This document shows, one piece after another, positions 16,596 through 26,266 of a stretch of 30,092 nucleotides of DNA. The DNA comes from FW021-bin31 sp964467635 (lineage in GTDB: Bacteria; Bacteroidota; Bacteroidia; Chitinophagales; Chitinophagaceae). Position 1 is the stretch's first letter, and each line of letters begins with the position of its first letter. Both the position numbers and the translations under genes were made by a program. The notes under the pieces were generated by a model. That model worked only from the letters and a program-made list of their open reading frames with translations. It ran no database searches and was not told where the DNA came from. The stretch lies in assembly GCA_964467635.1 (NCBI GenBank), contig CAYXRN010000025.1, positions 1 to 30,092 of the forward strand. The letters are read 5' to 3'.

Positions 16596-18080
16596 ATGCG
16601 ATATTTTTTATTATTCAGTATTTTATTCTTCTTTGGTCTGGGGTTGTCGTCCTGCAATAAAATGCTGGACATACCGACCAAACGCGCCGTCGCTTCAGAA
16701 AACATGTGGCAGACCAAAAACGATGCCTGGGCGGGAAGCGCCGCGTGTTACGCGCTTATACGAGCCGCGCTGGCCAATGAGAACGCCTATTGGGTCTATG
16801 GCGACTTGCGGGGGCATGATTTTTCCGTAACCCGCAGGGGCGACTTAAAGGCGGTGGTTGACAATCAGCTGACTTCCAACTACAGCACCATGGACAGCTG
16901 GAGAGATTGGCGCCGTTTCTATGCGGCGATTGACCAGTGTAACATTGCCATTGAAAACCTGCCGAAAGTACCGGAACGCGATTATCGCTATTCTACGCAG
17001 GAAATGAAACTGGATCTGGCACAGGTGCGTGCTCTGCGCGCTTTCCTGTATTTTTATATTGTCAGAATATGGGGGGATGTTCCCTTCCTCACCCGCCCGG
17101 CTGACGGTTCTTTTCGCAATGTAAAGCGAACGGACTGGCATAAAGTCCTGGACTTCGCCGCCAAAGAAGCAGCAGCAGCTTTTAAGGACCTGCCCTGGCG
17201 TTATGATGGCGACTTCCCGGAATCCCCCGGCGATTACCGGGGACAGACCATTGCACACCACCGGTCTATTGCCGTTACGAAAGGGATGACCTTGACTTTA
17301 CGGGCGCATATCTACGCCTGGCAGCATAAATATGTGCAGGCCGCAGAAATTTGTGATGAGATCATTAACAATCAAGACAACACCCAGTACGACTTTACCT
17401 CTGCCGAGGACCTGACACGCCTGGATGGTACGTTCAGGGGAAGACGGGATGAAAACATTTTTCAGATCGATTTTAACATTACCCACGCGGAATATTCTAC
17501 TACCGGGCAATTGGAAGACTGGACGCTGCGGGCGCCGCATATTCCGAAGAAGGAGTCCGAGATATATGTCTCCAAAGATTCCATCATCAGCATTTTTAAT
17601 GAAAAAAATGACTCCAGAAAGGACTTGTACTTCGCCCATATGGATGATGAACATCCTGAGTTTTATAAGCTGAAACAACTCAACGGACTGGTAAAGGATC
17701 CGCCTATTCGTTTTTATACTTCTGCTATTGTTTTATTCAGGTATGAAGAATTGTATTTGCTGCGGGCTGAATGCAGGGCGCAATTGGGACGCATCTCAGA
17801 AGCTGTGAACGATTTGAATGCCCTTCGGGAAGAACGCGGAATAGACCTGCTGAAAGGATCCATGTCCAAAGAAGAAGTGCTGCATCATATTTTACAGGGC
17901 AGGCGCAGGGAATTGATGGGAGAAGGATGGAGGTGGTTTGACCTGGTTCGCCTTGGAAAGGTAGCGGCTTATACCAATCTCACCGAAGAAGATGTTCAGC
18001 AGGGAGCCATTTACTGGCCTTTATCTAAAGCGGCTTTACAACAAAATACATTGTTGGTTCAAAATAAGTTTTGGAGATAA
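16596..18080 (+). CDS. SusD/RagB-like lipoprotein A
   Basis: A 494-residue surface lipoprotein that should cap SusC-A and bind the ligand. The signal peptide ends in lipobox LSSC with lipid Cys20. The N-terminal helical part is seen in RRFYAAIDQCNIAIENLPKV and VRALRAFLYFYIVRIWGDVP, the SusD tetratricopeptide-like region; the C-terminal RagB/SusD part has VLFRYEELYLLRAECRAQLG, LNALREERG and GRRRELMGEGWRWFDLVRLG. It ends LLVQNKFWR, near the normal terminus. The 11-base gap to the fasciclin gene supports co-transcription. Divergence from SusD-B suggests the two systems handle different ligands or different parts of one ligand; that is inference. Confidence 0.94.
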   Translation: MRYFLLFSILFFFGLGLSSCNKMLDIPTKRAVASENMWQTKNDAWAGSAACYALIRAALANENAYWVYGDLRGHDFSVTRRGDLKAVVDNQLTSNYSTMDSWRDWRRFYAAIDQCNIAIENLPKVPERDYRYSTQEMKLDLAQVRALRAFLYFYIVRIWGDVPFLTRPADGSFRNVKRTDWHKVLDFAAKEAAAAFKDLPWRYDGDFPESPGDYRGQTIAHHRSIAVTKGMTLTLRAHIYAWQHKYVQAAEICDEIINNQDNTQYDFTSAEDLTRLDGTFRGRRDENIFQIDFNITHAEYSTTGQLEDWTLRAPHIPKKESEIYVSKDSIISIFNEKNDSRKDLYFAHMDDEHPEFYKLKQLNGLVKDPPIRFYTSAIVLFRYEELYLLRAECRAQLGRISEAVNDLNALREERGIDLLKGSMSKEEVLHHILQGRRRELMGEGWRWFDLVRLGKVAAYTNLTEEDVQQGAIYWPLSKAALQQNTLLVQNKFWR

Positions 18081-18091
18081 TTTTAATTAGC

Positions 18092-19711
18092 ATGGAAAAG
18101 TTTAATAAAAAGGGTCTGTTGGAATTGTTGTTGTTCATTACCGTAATAGCTTTTGTGTCTTCTTGTAAGAAAGAGCAAAGCATTTACAGACATGCGGTAC
18201 CCGCACATGAAGTTTCTACCTCTACCTATGACTTCCTTAAAACACAGAACGGGCTGTATGATACGCTGCTGTATCTGATAGATAAGGTAGGGCTGAGAGA
18301 TACGCTGACCAATGCGCAAGTCACCTTTTTTGCACCGCAGGATTACAGCATTAATACGGCTATGCATAATTTAAATATCGCCCGGCGGCAGAATGGGGAT
18401 AATGGAAACTGGACAATAGATAGTGTTAGAACAGGGACCTGGGATACCCTGTTGCACCGTTACCTGTTAGGAGGTATCGTAGATTTGGATTCATTAGATT
18501 ATGCCGACGGGGTCAATCTTATTACGCCATACGGTTATGAAATGAATGGGAAGACCATTACGCTAAGCGCTTCCGGAATCAAGAATGGGGGATCCAAGGA
18601 AATAGAATATAGCGATAAAAACCGGTCGCGGTTTACCAAAGATTGGGTGAGCGCGTTTACGAGAACCGTAAACCTCAAAACAAAAAACGGCCTGCTCCAT
18701 GTACTCAATACGAATCATGTTTTTGGCTTTTCCGCTTTTGTGGATAGCGTGTACCCGACGGTTCGCGGTCCTTATTTAGGAGAATACCAGGTTGTTCCCG
18801 GTACGATCGAAATGGGGTATTATGATGAAGGGGGAGAGGGCATCGCTTATCATGATGCCGATGCGGCCAACAGGGGAAAAGTAACTTTCCGTACCGGCGA
18901 AGGTGTCGATCTGGACAATTGCAAAGAAGGACTTTATAACATCGGATACAGCGCACCCGGGGAATGGCTGATGTACTCCGTGAAGGTAGAAAAAACGCAA
19001 AGCTACGTTTTGAAGATACGCGTGGGTACACCACATGCCGACGGGTCTGTTCATATCGAGATGGATGGAACAAATATCAGCGGCTCGGTAAAAGTACCTA
19101 AAACCGGTGGCTACCAGACTTGGGAGACGGTTGTTGCCGACCATCCGGTATTTATCAAAGAAGGCATCCATACTTTCCGGTTTTATCTCGAGGCCGGCGC
19201 TTACAATGTAAGCCGTTTTGGATTCACCCCCACTGAAAGGCAACCCTATCCAAAGGAAATGCTTCAGATTCCGGGAACGATTCACGGCTATGAATATGAC
19301 TACGGCGGAGAAGGTGTCGCCTATCATGATAATGAAGAAGACAACAGGGGAAATGCAAGAACGGATGTTCGGTTTTTTGGTGGGGTTGACATAGAAAACT
19401 GTATAGAAGGCGGATATGATGTGGGTTATTTGTCTACCGGAGAATGGATTGCATATACCGTCAATATTCAAAAGGCCGGAAAATATAAAGTGACTTCACG
19501 CGTCGCCTCTCCTCATGCCTATGGTCGGTTTCATATTGAACTCGATGGGGAAGACATTACCGGAAGCATGAGTGTACCCGATAAAGGAGGCTATCAAAAC
19601 TGGACCGATGTGGAAACCACCGTAACGTTGCCTGCGGGCCAGCACGAAATCAAGATGTGCATTGATAAGTCGGGGTTCAACTGGCAGAAATTTGAATTTA
19701 CAGCTCTGTAA
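18092..19711 (+). CDS. Fasciclin (FAS1) lipoprotein with two CBM6 modules
   Basis: A 539-residue lipoprotein with an unusual order: signal peptide with lipobox VSSC (Cys25), a fasciclin domain (~44-216) and two C-terminal family 6 carbohydrate-binding modules (~236-378 and ~394-537). The FAS1 domain shows DTLLYLIDKVGLRDTL, VTFFAPQDYSI and the closing NGLLHVLNTNHVFGF. Each CBM6 begins VPGTIE or IPGTIH and has GGEGVAYHD (GGEGIAYHD in the first), GVDxxNC, GEWxxY, GGYQxW and a final Asn plus aromatic pattern (Asn372; Asn530 with Trp531), the residues of the ligand cleft. CBM6 modules bind xylan, beta-glucans or agarose-like chains. No catalytic domain is fused. The mature N-terminus CKKEQS suggests surface export. 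The ATG at 18092 gives the signal peptide; an upstream TTG at 18071 overlaps the SusD gene. Confidence 0.9.
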   Translation: MEKFNKKGLLELLLFITVIAFVSSCKKEQSIYRHAVPAHEVSTSTYDFLKTQNGLYDTLLYLIDKVGLRDTLTNAQVTFFAPQDYSINTAMHNLNIARRQNGDNGNWTIDSVRTGTWDTLLHRYLLGGIVDLDSLDYADGVNLITPYGYEMNGKTITLSASGIKNGGSKEIEYSDKNRSRFTKDWVSAFTRTVNLKTKNGLLHVLNTNHVFGFSAFVDSVYPTVRGPYLGEYQVVPGTIEMGYYDEGGEGIAYHDADAANRGKVTFRTGEGVDLDNCKEGLYNIGYSAPGEWLMYSVKVEKTQSYVLKIRVGTPHADGSVHIEMDGTNISGSVKVPKTGGYQTWETVVADHPVFIKEGIHTFRFYLEAGAYNVSRFGFTPTERQPYPKEMLQIPGTIHGYEYDYGGEGVAYHDNEEDNRGNARTDVRFFGGVDIENCIEGGYDVGYLSTGEWIAYTVNIQKAGKYKVTSRVASPHAYGRFHIELDGEDITGSMSVPDKGGYQNWTDVETTVTLPAGQHEIKMCIDKSGFNWQKFEFTAL

Positions 19712-19723
19712 AAATGCAATAAA

Positions 19724-20764
19724 ATGAAGAAAAGAAAACAGCATATTATTCCGCTCATCTTACTGGTACTGTTTGGTTTTAGCAGTTGTTACAGAAGTGG
19801 TCTGCCTGAAACATCAGACTACCTCAGCAGGGATATGAATTTTAAGCAACTCAGCTATACCGTAAACCTGGGAAAAAACAATGTATTTGCACAGGTTTTT
19901 AATGCGGACTATTCTTCCGAACCGCTGACTTTCAGCATTGAAAACGTACGGCATTTTGACGGGTCGGCTGCTCCCGGCTTATTAAACACGACCAAAGCCA
20001 GGATGTGGAAGGACTATTTTACAGGCCGGGAAGAGTCCATTAAAGAGATTAAAGAAAAGCAATATTTTGAACAAAGGCCTATTTTGGATATACGGAAGCA
20101 TTCGGGAGAAATATTTTTCTGGAAAACGGATTCTAATACCGTCAAGCCCGGGGTCTATTGGTTTGATGTAAAAGTGAGCAACGCGGCCGGCAGCAGGGTA
20201 TTTCATGACTTAATGTTGAATGTAAGGCTGCCTCATCCTTATGATCCCTATGAGTTTGATGATTCCTCGGGCCTCCGGCTGCTCCCTGAAGAAGGCGGCA
20301 TATTGCATCCCACCAGTGTAAGTGGTGTTGTGGATATGCTCAACAGGCCGCTTCCTGAAGATAGTGTAATTGTTTATTTCCATAAAAAAGGAGCGTCCAA
20401 GAATACTATTTCCTTCAAGTTCTATGATCAGGACTCTCTTTTGATTCCGATATCCAACTTTAACATGACACAGTGGGACAGCTTACGTTATGAAAGCGCC
20501 ATGACGGGAGAATACGTATGGCCTTTTGCATTTAACAGGCGATTTAACGAAGACAGTACTGTGCTCACCTACGACATAACCAATCCTTTCCCTGTTCTTG
20601 CGGATGTCGGATCCGATAAAGCTTCCATTACCTTTAGATACAACAGAATTTCTTTTGGACAACGAAGAAACGCGTCCATAGGACTGAGGTTTGCCATTTT
20701 TGAACCGGGGGAGTGGGATATCATATTTAAGTTCAAAATCAATCCAAAGTTTGAAGATGATTAA
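19724..20764 (+). CDS. DUF5007-like lipoprotein
   Basis: A 346-residue lipoprotein (lipobox FSSC, lipid Cys22) with no domain I can name with certainty. It resembles the DUF5007 proteins found beside SusC/SusD and fasciclin genes in Sphingobacteriaceae. The mature part looks all-beta: it starts with SDYLSRDMNFKQLSYTVNLG, has an immunoglobulin-like strand pattern near residues 135-160 (VKPGVYWFDVKVSNAAGSRVF), and ends with RFAIFEPGEWDIIFKFKINP. No catalytic motif is visible. The likely role is an accessory surface protein of SusC/SusD system A, perhaps in ligand binding. It follows the fasciclin gene by 12 bases and precedes SusC-B by 39. The DUF name is from memory of the family, so moderate confidence. 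Confidence 0.6.
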   Translation: MKKRKQHIIPLILLVLFGFSSCYRSGLPETSDYLSRDMNFKQLSYTVNLGKNNVFAQVFNADYSSEPLTFSIENVRHFDGSAAPGLLNTTKARMWKDYFTGREESIKEIKEKQYFEQRPILDIRKHSGEIFFWKTDSNTVKPGVYWFDVKVSNAAGSRVFHDLMLNVRLPHPYDPYEFDDSSGLRLLPEEGGILHPTSVSGVVDMLNRPLPEDSVIVYFHKKGASKNTISFKFYDQDSLLIPISNFNMTQWDSLRYESAMTGEYVWPFAFNRRFNEDSTVLTYDITNPFPVLADVGSDKASITFRYNRISFGQRRNASIGLRFAIFEPGEWDIIFKFKINPKFEDD

Positions 20765-20803
20765 ACAGGGATTTTCCGTTGCAATAAAATCAATTAGCTG
20801 ACT

Positions 20804-23800
20804 ATGAATAAAATGATAAAAATACTATGGTGCTGTTTTTTTCTGTTTTTTGGCATTCAGCAGCTACAGGCCCAGACACTTATTACAGTAAAAGGAGTTG
20901 TCCAGGATGCGGACAATAGAGAGGTTTTACCTGGCGTAAGTATTTTTAATACATCGACAAAAAAGGCCATTGGACTGACGAATGACCAGGGGAAATTTAC
21001 CGTACAGGCTCATGAGGGCGATATGCTGGAGTTCAGGTACATCGGCTATAAGCATAGCGCGATAAAAGCGACTACCGAACCGCTGCATGTTGTGATGCAT
21101 CCCTCCAGTAAATCGTTAAAAGAAGCCGTTATTGTTGGTTACCAGACCCGTACAAAGGAAACGGTGACAGGGGCGGTATCCATTATTTCGGGGGAAGACC
21201 TGCAGAATGTTCCCGTATCCAATGTAGAACAATTGTTGCAGGGGAAGGTGGCCGGACTCAATGTCCAGAACCTGACCGGGGCTCCCGGATTTAGCGGTTC
21301 GGTATCCATCAGGGGAATATCTCAGTTGCAGATCACGGGCAGTGGAGATCAGGCGCAGCTGGCGAGTAACAACCCTTTGCTGGTGATTGACAATGTGCCT
21401 ATTTCCTATGACGGCGGTATCACCCAATCAATGTTACAGCCGGGTGCCGCTACCGGTCCGCTGGCTTTAATTCCGCCGGATGATATTCAATCCATAGAAG
21501 TGTTTAAAGATGCGCAGGCGGCTTCCTTGTATGGTTCACGCGGGGCCAACGGGGTTATCGTAATTACCACCAAAAGAGGCAATTCTCCCACTCCGGTGAT
21601 CAGTCTGAACAGCAGTGTTTTTATTAATTTCCCCCCTCAGCTTCGCCCTACCTGGGGAGGCAGGCTGGAAAGGATGTACCGGATTAACTCCATCTTGAAT
21701 TATAGCAAAGACATGAGGACGGCGCGCGACTTGTTAAATAGCTCCCAGTTTTTAACCGACAGCTTAAATCCTTTTTATAACAATTCTACCAATTGGCAGG
21801 GCTATTTTTACCAGACTACGGTTAATACCAATCACAATGTTCAGGTGAGTGGCGGCAACTCCAGGTTGAATTACAAAACAAACCTGGCCTACCAGTTAAA
21901 TCAGGGGGTTTTGAAAAACACCGGCTTCAACAAATACAGCCTGAATATGCAGTTGAATTTTAGACCTTCCAGGCGGCTGCGTGTGGGTGCACAGTTGTTT
22001 GGCGCATTGGGGCAAAAACAAAGAGGAAACGGGGGTGGATTAACAAACAACGGCGCGGGGGATGCCTTCTCTTCTTCCCTCATGCCTTCTCCTTCCCATT
22101 TTATCGGTATTCCCAGGCTCGAAGGGTATGAAAATAACGTAGATGACAACAGCACCATTAACTTAAGGGCCTACTTGAAAGTAGAATATGAATTGTTTAA
22201 AAACTTCAGACTGAGTTCGACAACTTCTTATGACTATTATACCGATACACGAGACCGGTTTAAGCAGGCGTTTACCAATAACAACCAGACCATGCTATAC
22301 GGCTATGTAGGCCGACGGGATGAATTAAACACCAGAAACGGGATTAACTACAGTTACAATACCAATCCGGAAGACTTTGAAATGGGAAGTAATTTCTATG
22401 TCAGTTTATACAATGAAGCAAACATAAGAACCAATAATGTACATATCAGGGATGTCAGGAACGGACCAAGTGATTTTTATTGGGGGCCCAAAGGATATTC
22501 TCCCCGTTTCTATCCCGGTAATCATTACAATGATCCAAAAGGGGTCAATGACAATGGCACGCACGCTTCTACCATTTACCACGCCTTGTCCTGGGCCGGG
22601 GTGTTCTCCTACAATTATAAAACAAAGTACGTCGTGGATCTGACTTACAGGATGGATGGCAATTCCGACGCCGGGGTAAACAAAAGGTATTCTTCTAATC
22701 CGGCAATAGGCTTGCGTTGGAACTTTGCTAAAGAACCCTGGCTTGAAGATTTGCCCTGGCTTGAATATGGCGCCCTCAGAGCCACCTATGGCATCAACAG
22801 CCGTGTCACTGCCACTATATTGAATACATTAGGATTCTATCATATTTACTCCGATTATAATAATTCGCCGGCCATTGCACCAGAGTTTACTATTTTACCC
22901 AATCCCAATCTGGAGCCGGAAAAATCGTATCAGTATGATATCGGAACGGATGTAGGTTTATTTAACGGGAGGTTGACCTTTACCTACGATACTTATTTCA
23001 AAAAGACTTACAACATTGTTCGCAATTATTACCTGCCCAATATCACAGGATACGACAGGGTGCAGGTTAATGGCGGCAGCCTGGTGAATTTTGGTCATGA
23101 GCTGGTGGTCAGTGTACGACCCGTTACCTCTTCTTCCATAGAAGGGTTCCAATGGTCTTTCAGTATTAACGGCGCGATGAACCATGGTATTTTAACCGGA
23201 CTTCCGGGAGACATTACTTTATACCGCCAGCATGATGAAGTGTATAGCCAGGACTTTATTTTGAAAGTCGGCAGGAACCCGATAAGCAACTACCTGTATA
23301 AATACCAGGGAATCTATCAACATCCTGAAGACATTCCGGTAGACCCGGTAAGGGGCGTGAAGACCAGGTGGCAAGCGGCCGGAACCCGTTACTTTGAAGC
23401 AGGGGATCCCATATGGAAAGATGTCAATGGAGATTATGTGATCAATGGATACGACGATAAGTTTATTGTTGGCAACCCTGATCCGCTGATGACCGGTGGT
23501 ATATCCAATACCTTTAGCTATAAAAACTTTTCACTGAATGTTTATTGTTCCTATTTAATCAAACGTACGCTGCTAAACAATGCCATGGCGACCCGGTTAT
23601 TTGATCTTCGGAATCCCGAAGATGCAGAGAATTTATATGATTTGAGCAAGTTGAATTTCTGGGACGGGCCGGGGTCGAACGCAAAGTACCCCGACATAAG
23701 AGATTACTATCACAATGGCGTAACGGACGCCTTCCTGCCGGATCAAAGCTTATTTGCAGAAGACGGTTCTTATTTTAAGATAAACCAGATCACGCTCGGA

Positions 23801-23998
23801 TATCGTTTCAGGGGATTCGGCTTTATGGATCGGATCGGGCTCCATTCGCTGAGTGCTTACACAACCTTGTACAACGTGGGGATTTTTTCTCCTTATTCCG
23901 GGCCGAATCCGGAAACAGTCACCCGTTTGGGGCGAGACGATATCAACGGTTATCCGGCGGCGCGAAGTCTGACTATCGGTGTAAGGGCACAGTTTTAA
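20804..23998 (+). CDS. SusC-like TonB-dependent receptor B
   Basis: A 1064-residue outer-membrane importer with a standard SusC layout. The signal peptide ends near residue 23 (QLQA-Q). A carboxypeptidase-regulatory-like beta-sandwich follows at ~27-100 (VKGVVQDADNREVLPGVSIF, TNDQGKFTV), then the TonB-box-like EAVIVGYQT (~107-115), the plug (~117-258: VTGAVSIISGEDL, LLQGKVAGLNV, SIRGISQ, PLLVIDNVPI, DDIQSIEVFKDAQAASLYG, RGANGVIVITTKRG) and a long barrel ending SLTIGVRAQF. No STN domain is present, so it is unlikely to signal to a FecR-type anti-sigma factor. Longer loops make it 66 residues bigger than receptor A, mostly from the extra N-terminal domain. The SusD partner begins 11 bases downstream. 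Confidence 0.95.
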   Translation: MNKMIKILWCCFFLFFGIQQLQAQTLITVKGVVQDADNREVLPGVSIFNTSTKKAIGLTNDQGKFTVQAHEGDMLEFRYIGYKHSAIKATTEPLHVVMHPSSKSLKEAVIVGYQTRTKETVTGAVSIISGEDLQNVPVSNVEQLLQGKVAGLNVQNLTGAPGFSGSVSIRGISQLQITGSGDQAQLASNNPLLVIDNVPISYDGGITQSMLQPGAATGPLALIPPDDIQSIEVFKDAQAASLYGSRGANGVIVITTKRGNSPTPVISLNSSVFINFPPQLRPTWGGRLERMYRINSILNYSKDMRTARDLLNSSQFLTDSLNPFYNNSTNWQGYFYQTTVNTNHNVQVSGGNSRLNYKTNLAYQLNQGVLKNTGFNKYSLNMQLNFRPSRRLRVGAQLFGALGQKQRGNGGGLTNNGAGDAFSSSLMPSPSHFIGIPRLEGYENNVDDNSTINLRAYLKVEYELFKNFRLSSTTSYDYYTDTRDRFKQAFTNNNQTMLYGYVGRRDELNTRNGINYSYNTNPEDFEMGSNFYVSLYNEANIRTNNVHIRDVRNGPSDFYWGPKGYSPRFYPGNHYNDPKGVNDNGTHASTIYHALSWAGVFSYNYKTKYVVDLTYRMDGNSDAGVNKRYSSNPAIGLRWNFAKEPWLEDLPWLEYGALRATYGINSRVTATILNTLGFYHIYSDYNNSPAIAPEFTILPNPNLEPEKSYQYDIGTDVGLFNGRLTFTYDTYFKKTYNIVRNYYLPNITGYDRVQVNGGSLVNFGHELVVSVRPVTSSSIEGFQWSFSINGAMNHGILTGLPGDITLYRQHDEVYSQDFILKVGRNPISNYLYKYQGIYQHPEDIPVDPVRGVKTRWQAAGTRYFEAGDPIWKDVNGDYVINGYDDKFIVGNPDPLMTGGISNTFSYKNFSLNVYCSYLIKRTLLNNAMATRLFDLRNPEDAENLYDLSKLNFWDGPGSNAKYPDIRDYYHNGVTDAFLPDQSLFAEDGSYFKINQITLGYRFRGFGFMDRIGLHSLSAYTTLYNVGIFSPYSGPNPETVTRLGRDDINGYPAARSLTIGVRAQF

Positions 23999-24009
23999 AT
24001 ATAAATGAT

Positions 24010-25500
24010 ATGATGATGAAACACATTTTCAGAATGATTATTTTGGCAGTGATTGGCTGCAGCCTTTTTTCCTGCAAAGACTTTTTGGAGGTGAAGCCGA
24101 TTGATAAATTTTCCGGTGAGGAATTTTGGCGGAACAAAGAAGATGCTGAAAAGGCTGTAAACAGTTGCTATGCCCTGATGTATAAAAAAATGAATGCCTC
24201 GCCGGTGTATAACGGTGCCGATATACGGCCCGGCAATTGGAACTTTACAGAGAAATATAATTTTATCGCTTTTTCGGAAAATAAATTAAATGATCCCGAC
24301 TTAGATTACCAGGATAATTTTGCGGATCCACGGGAAAGCTGGCTTACGTTTTATCAGTGTATAGCCTCCTGCAACCTTTGCATAGATCGCATCCCTAAGA
24401 TTGAGGATGAGGAATTCGGTGAAGCTGCCCGGAAGACGATGATAGGGGAAGCCCGTTTTATCCGGTCTTTTATTTACTTTTTTATGGTGAGGTTGTATGG
24501 GGATATTCCTATTCATAACAACGCTTATGCTATTGAGAACAAGCCCCGTGAAGCTATGCTGAATGTGCTTGATACCTGTCTGGTTGATCTGGACATTGCC
24601 AAAGAAAACTTGCCGGCCTCGTACCCGGATCCAACCAACCGGGCTGTAAAGGCCACCAAAGGAGCCGCGTATACCCTGATTGCCAATATTTACATGTGGA
24701 AAGCCGGTTTTGATAAGGAAAATGAAAAAGAGTATTGGCAGAAAGCCGCGGAGGCTACTAAAAAAGTGATGGACCTTAACGTGTATAAGTTAGTGCCCTA
24801 TGATGAAGAAACCAGTAAAACTCTTTTTAAAGGACGGTCGGAAGAGGGCATATTCGAACTTTCTATGAACGCGAATTACGGCAATGTTCACACCCGTATC
24901 ATCGGGCAGTGGACCTTGCACCGGCCCATATTGCCTACCGCTACCACGCGTTATGGGGGATTGGGCAGCGAAATGGTTCTAAAAAGAGACTTCTTGGATA
25001 AGCTGTTCCCTCCCGGGGAACCGGACAAGCGTTTTACCCTCTGGTTTGAAGATCCTTATTGCACCATGAATCCGGTTTCAGCGATGTTTACCAAGTTTTT
25101 GCCTGTGGCTGGTGTCAGGGAATTCGACAACAATTATATCTTTTTCCGTTATGGCGGGCTTTTATTGCTTCGGGCTGAGGCCCTGGCCAAGTTGGGTAAG
25201 ACAGCGGAAGCCATAGAGCTGTTGAATAAAATAAGACAGCGCGCCGGCGCGCGTGCCTATAATGGTGGTGGTGGAGCGCCGCTCATTGACGCGATATTTC
25301 TTGAAAGGGAAAAGGAGCTGTTAGGGGAAGGACACCGGTGGTATGACCTGGTCAGAACAGGCAGGGTAATGGATGCGAATGAATGTGAAAATAACCTGAC
25401 CAGGGCACAGTTCGAGCAGGGGGCCTGGACCTGGCCGATTCCTGAAAGCGCCATCAACAGCAATCCGAAGATCACGCAGAACATATATTGGATCCAGTAG
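24010..25500 (+). CDS. SusD/RagB-like lipoprotein B
   Basis: A 496-residue surface lipoprotein that should form the lid of SusC-B. The lipobox LFSC gives lipid Cys22, followed by KDFLEVKP, the most common SusD mature start. Helical repeat region: TFYQCIASCNLCIDRIPKI and EARFIRSFIYFFMVRLYGDIP; RagB/SusD C-terminal region: FFRYGGLLLLRAEALAKLG, LLNKIRQRAG and EREKELLGEGHRWYDLVRTG; end NPKITQNIYWIQ. Three ATGs (24010, 24013, 24016) are in frame; the start cannot be fixed between them. It is a paralogue of SusD-A with the same overall plan, consistent with a cassette duplication followed by divergence, or with independent recruitment. Confidence 0.94.
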   Translation: MMMKHIFRMIILAVIGCSLFSCKDFLEVKPIDKFSGEEFWRNKEDAEKAVNSCYALMYKKMNASPVYNGADIRPGNWNFTEKYNFIAFSENKLNDPDLDYQDNFADPRESWLTFYQCIASCNLCIDRIPKIEDEEFGEAARKTMIGEARFIRSFIYFFMVRLYGDIPIHNNAYAIENKPREAMLNVLDTCLVDLDIAKENLPASYPDPTNRAVKATKGAAYTLIANIYMWKAGFDKENEKEYWQKAAEATKKVMDLNVYKLVPYDEETSKTLFKGRSEEGIFELSMNANYGNVHTRIIGQWTLHRPILPTATTRYGGLGSEMVLKRDFLDKLFPPGEPDKRFTLWFEDPYCTMNPVSAMFTKFLPVAGVREFDNNYIFFRYGGLLLLRAEALAKLGKTAEAIELLNKIRQRAGARAYNGGGGAPLIDAIFLEREKELLGEGHRWYDLVRTGRVMDANECENNLTRAQFEQGAWTWPIPESAINSNPKITQNIYWIQ

Positions 25501-25546
25501 TGTGCCCAGGGGATGCATCAGTACTAGTGTTTTTAAAACAATTCTA

Positions 25547-26257
25547 ATGAAACGAACAGGTAATATTTTTCTTCTTTTTTTATCCGTTGTAACAATGGCA
25601 GGATGGACAAGTTGTTCCAAGGATTATTATGCCGATGGAGGATTGTCCAACCCGTATTATGACGGTTCTATTTATGATTATCTAGCGGCGAAGCCTTATT
25701 ACTTTGATACGATTGTATATATCATAGATCGGTCGGGATTAAAGGAAATGCTGGAAACTGACACCGTTACATTCTTTTGCCCAACCGATGTTTCCATTGG
25801 GGAGGCGATGGAGGGTTTAAACGCCTTTCGGTATCGTAATGTAGAAGATTCGGTCCACCTTGAAGATATTTCACCGGAAGTATGGAAAAAATTTCTATCC
25901 ATGTATATTCTAGAAGGGAAATACACGGCCAATAAATTTCCCCGGGTAGACCCCGAGAATATTTTTTCTTATCCGGGCATCAATTACGTCATGTTGAATG
26001 GCTATATTTTGAACATTGGCCTTATGTATTATGACTATGGCGGAGCGGAAGCTGTCGGCCCGCGTATCCTTACTTTAACAGATATTACCTATAACCCGAA
26101 GAACTTCAGGGTGGATCCACATGTGCAGGTGGCTACCTCAGATATTCAACCCAAAAACGGCGTTTTACATGTTTTGAAAAACCATCATGTATTTGGCTTC
26201 AGGGGAGGGGAATTTACCCGCATTGCTGAGCAGTACTTATTACTTGAGGAAAAATAA
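25547..26257 (+). CDS. Fasciclin (FAS1) domain lipoprotein
   Basis: A 236-residue lipoprotein with one fasciclin domain filling the mature protein. The lipobox WTSC gives lipid Cys23, followed by SKDYYADGG. The FAS1 region (~41-217) has SIYDYL, DTIVYIIDRSGLKEML, TVTFFCPTDVSI, a KKFLSMYILEG helix and the closing NGVLHVLKNHHVFGF. The beginning and end of the domain match the FAS1 part of the CBM6-bearing protein encoded at 18092 (for example LIDKVGLRDTL and NGLLHVLNTNHVFGF), so the two are paralogues in equivalent positions after a SusD gene. FAS1 domains mediate adhesion or binding in other organisms; here a surface role beside SusC/SusD is inferred. The ATG at 25547 is chosen because it gives the signal peptide; the frame is open from 25502. 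Confidence 0.88.
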   Translation: MKRTGNIFLLFLSVVTMAGWTSCSKDYYADGGLSNPYYDGSIYDYLAAKPYYFDTIVYIIDRSGLKEMLETDTVTFFCPTDVSIGEAMEGLNAFRYRNVEDSVHLEDISPEVWKKFLSMYILEGKYTANKFPRVDPENIFSYPGINYVMLNGYILNIGLMYYDYGGAEAVGPRILTLTDITYNPKNFRVDPHVQVATSDIQPKNGVLHVLKNHHVFGFRGGEFTRIAEQYLLLEEK

Positions 26258-26266
26258 AATTGTATT

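Noticed and set aside
18776..19471. 231-codon minus-strand open frame
   Set aside because: Lies fully inside the CBM6 coding region, whose frame shows clear domain motifs; a codon-usage shadow.
22437..22643. 68-codon plus-strand frame inside SusC-B
   Set aside because: Alternate-frame shadow of the receptor gene with no family features.
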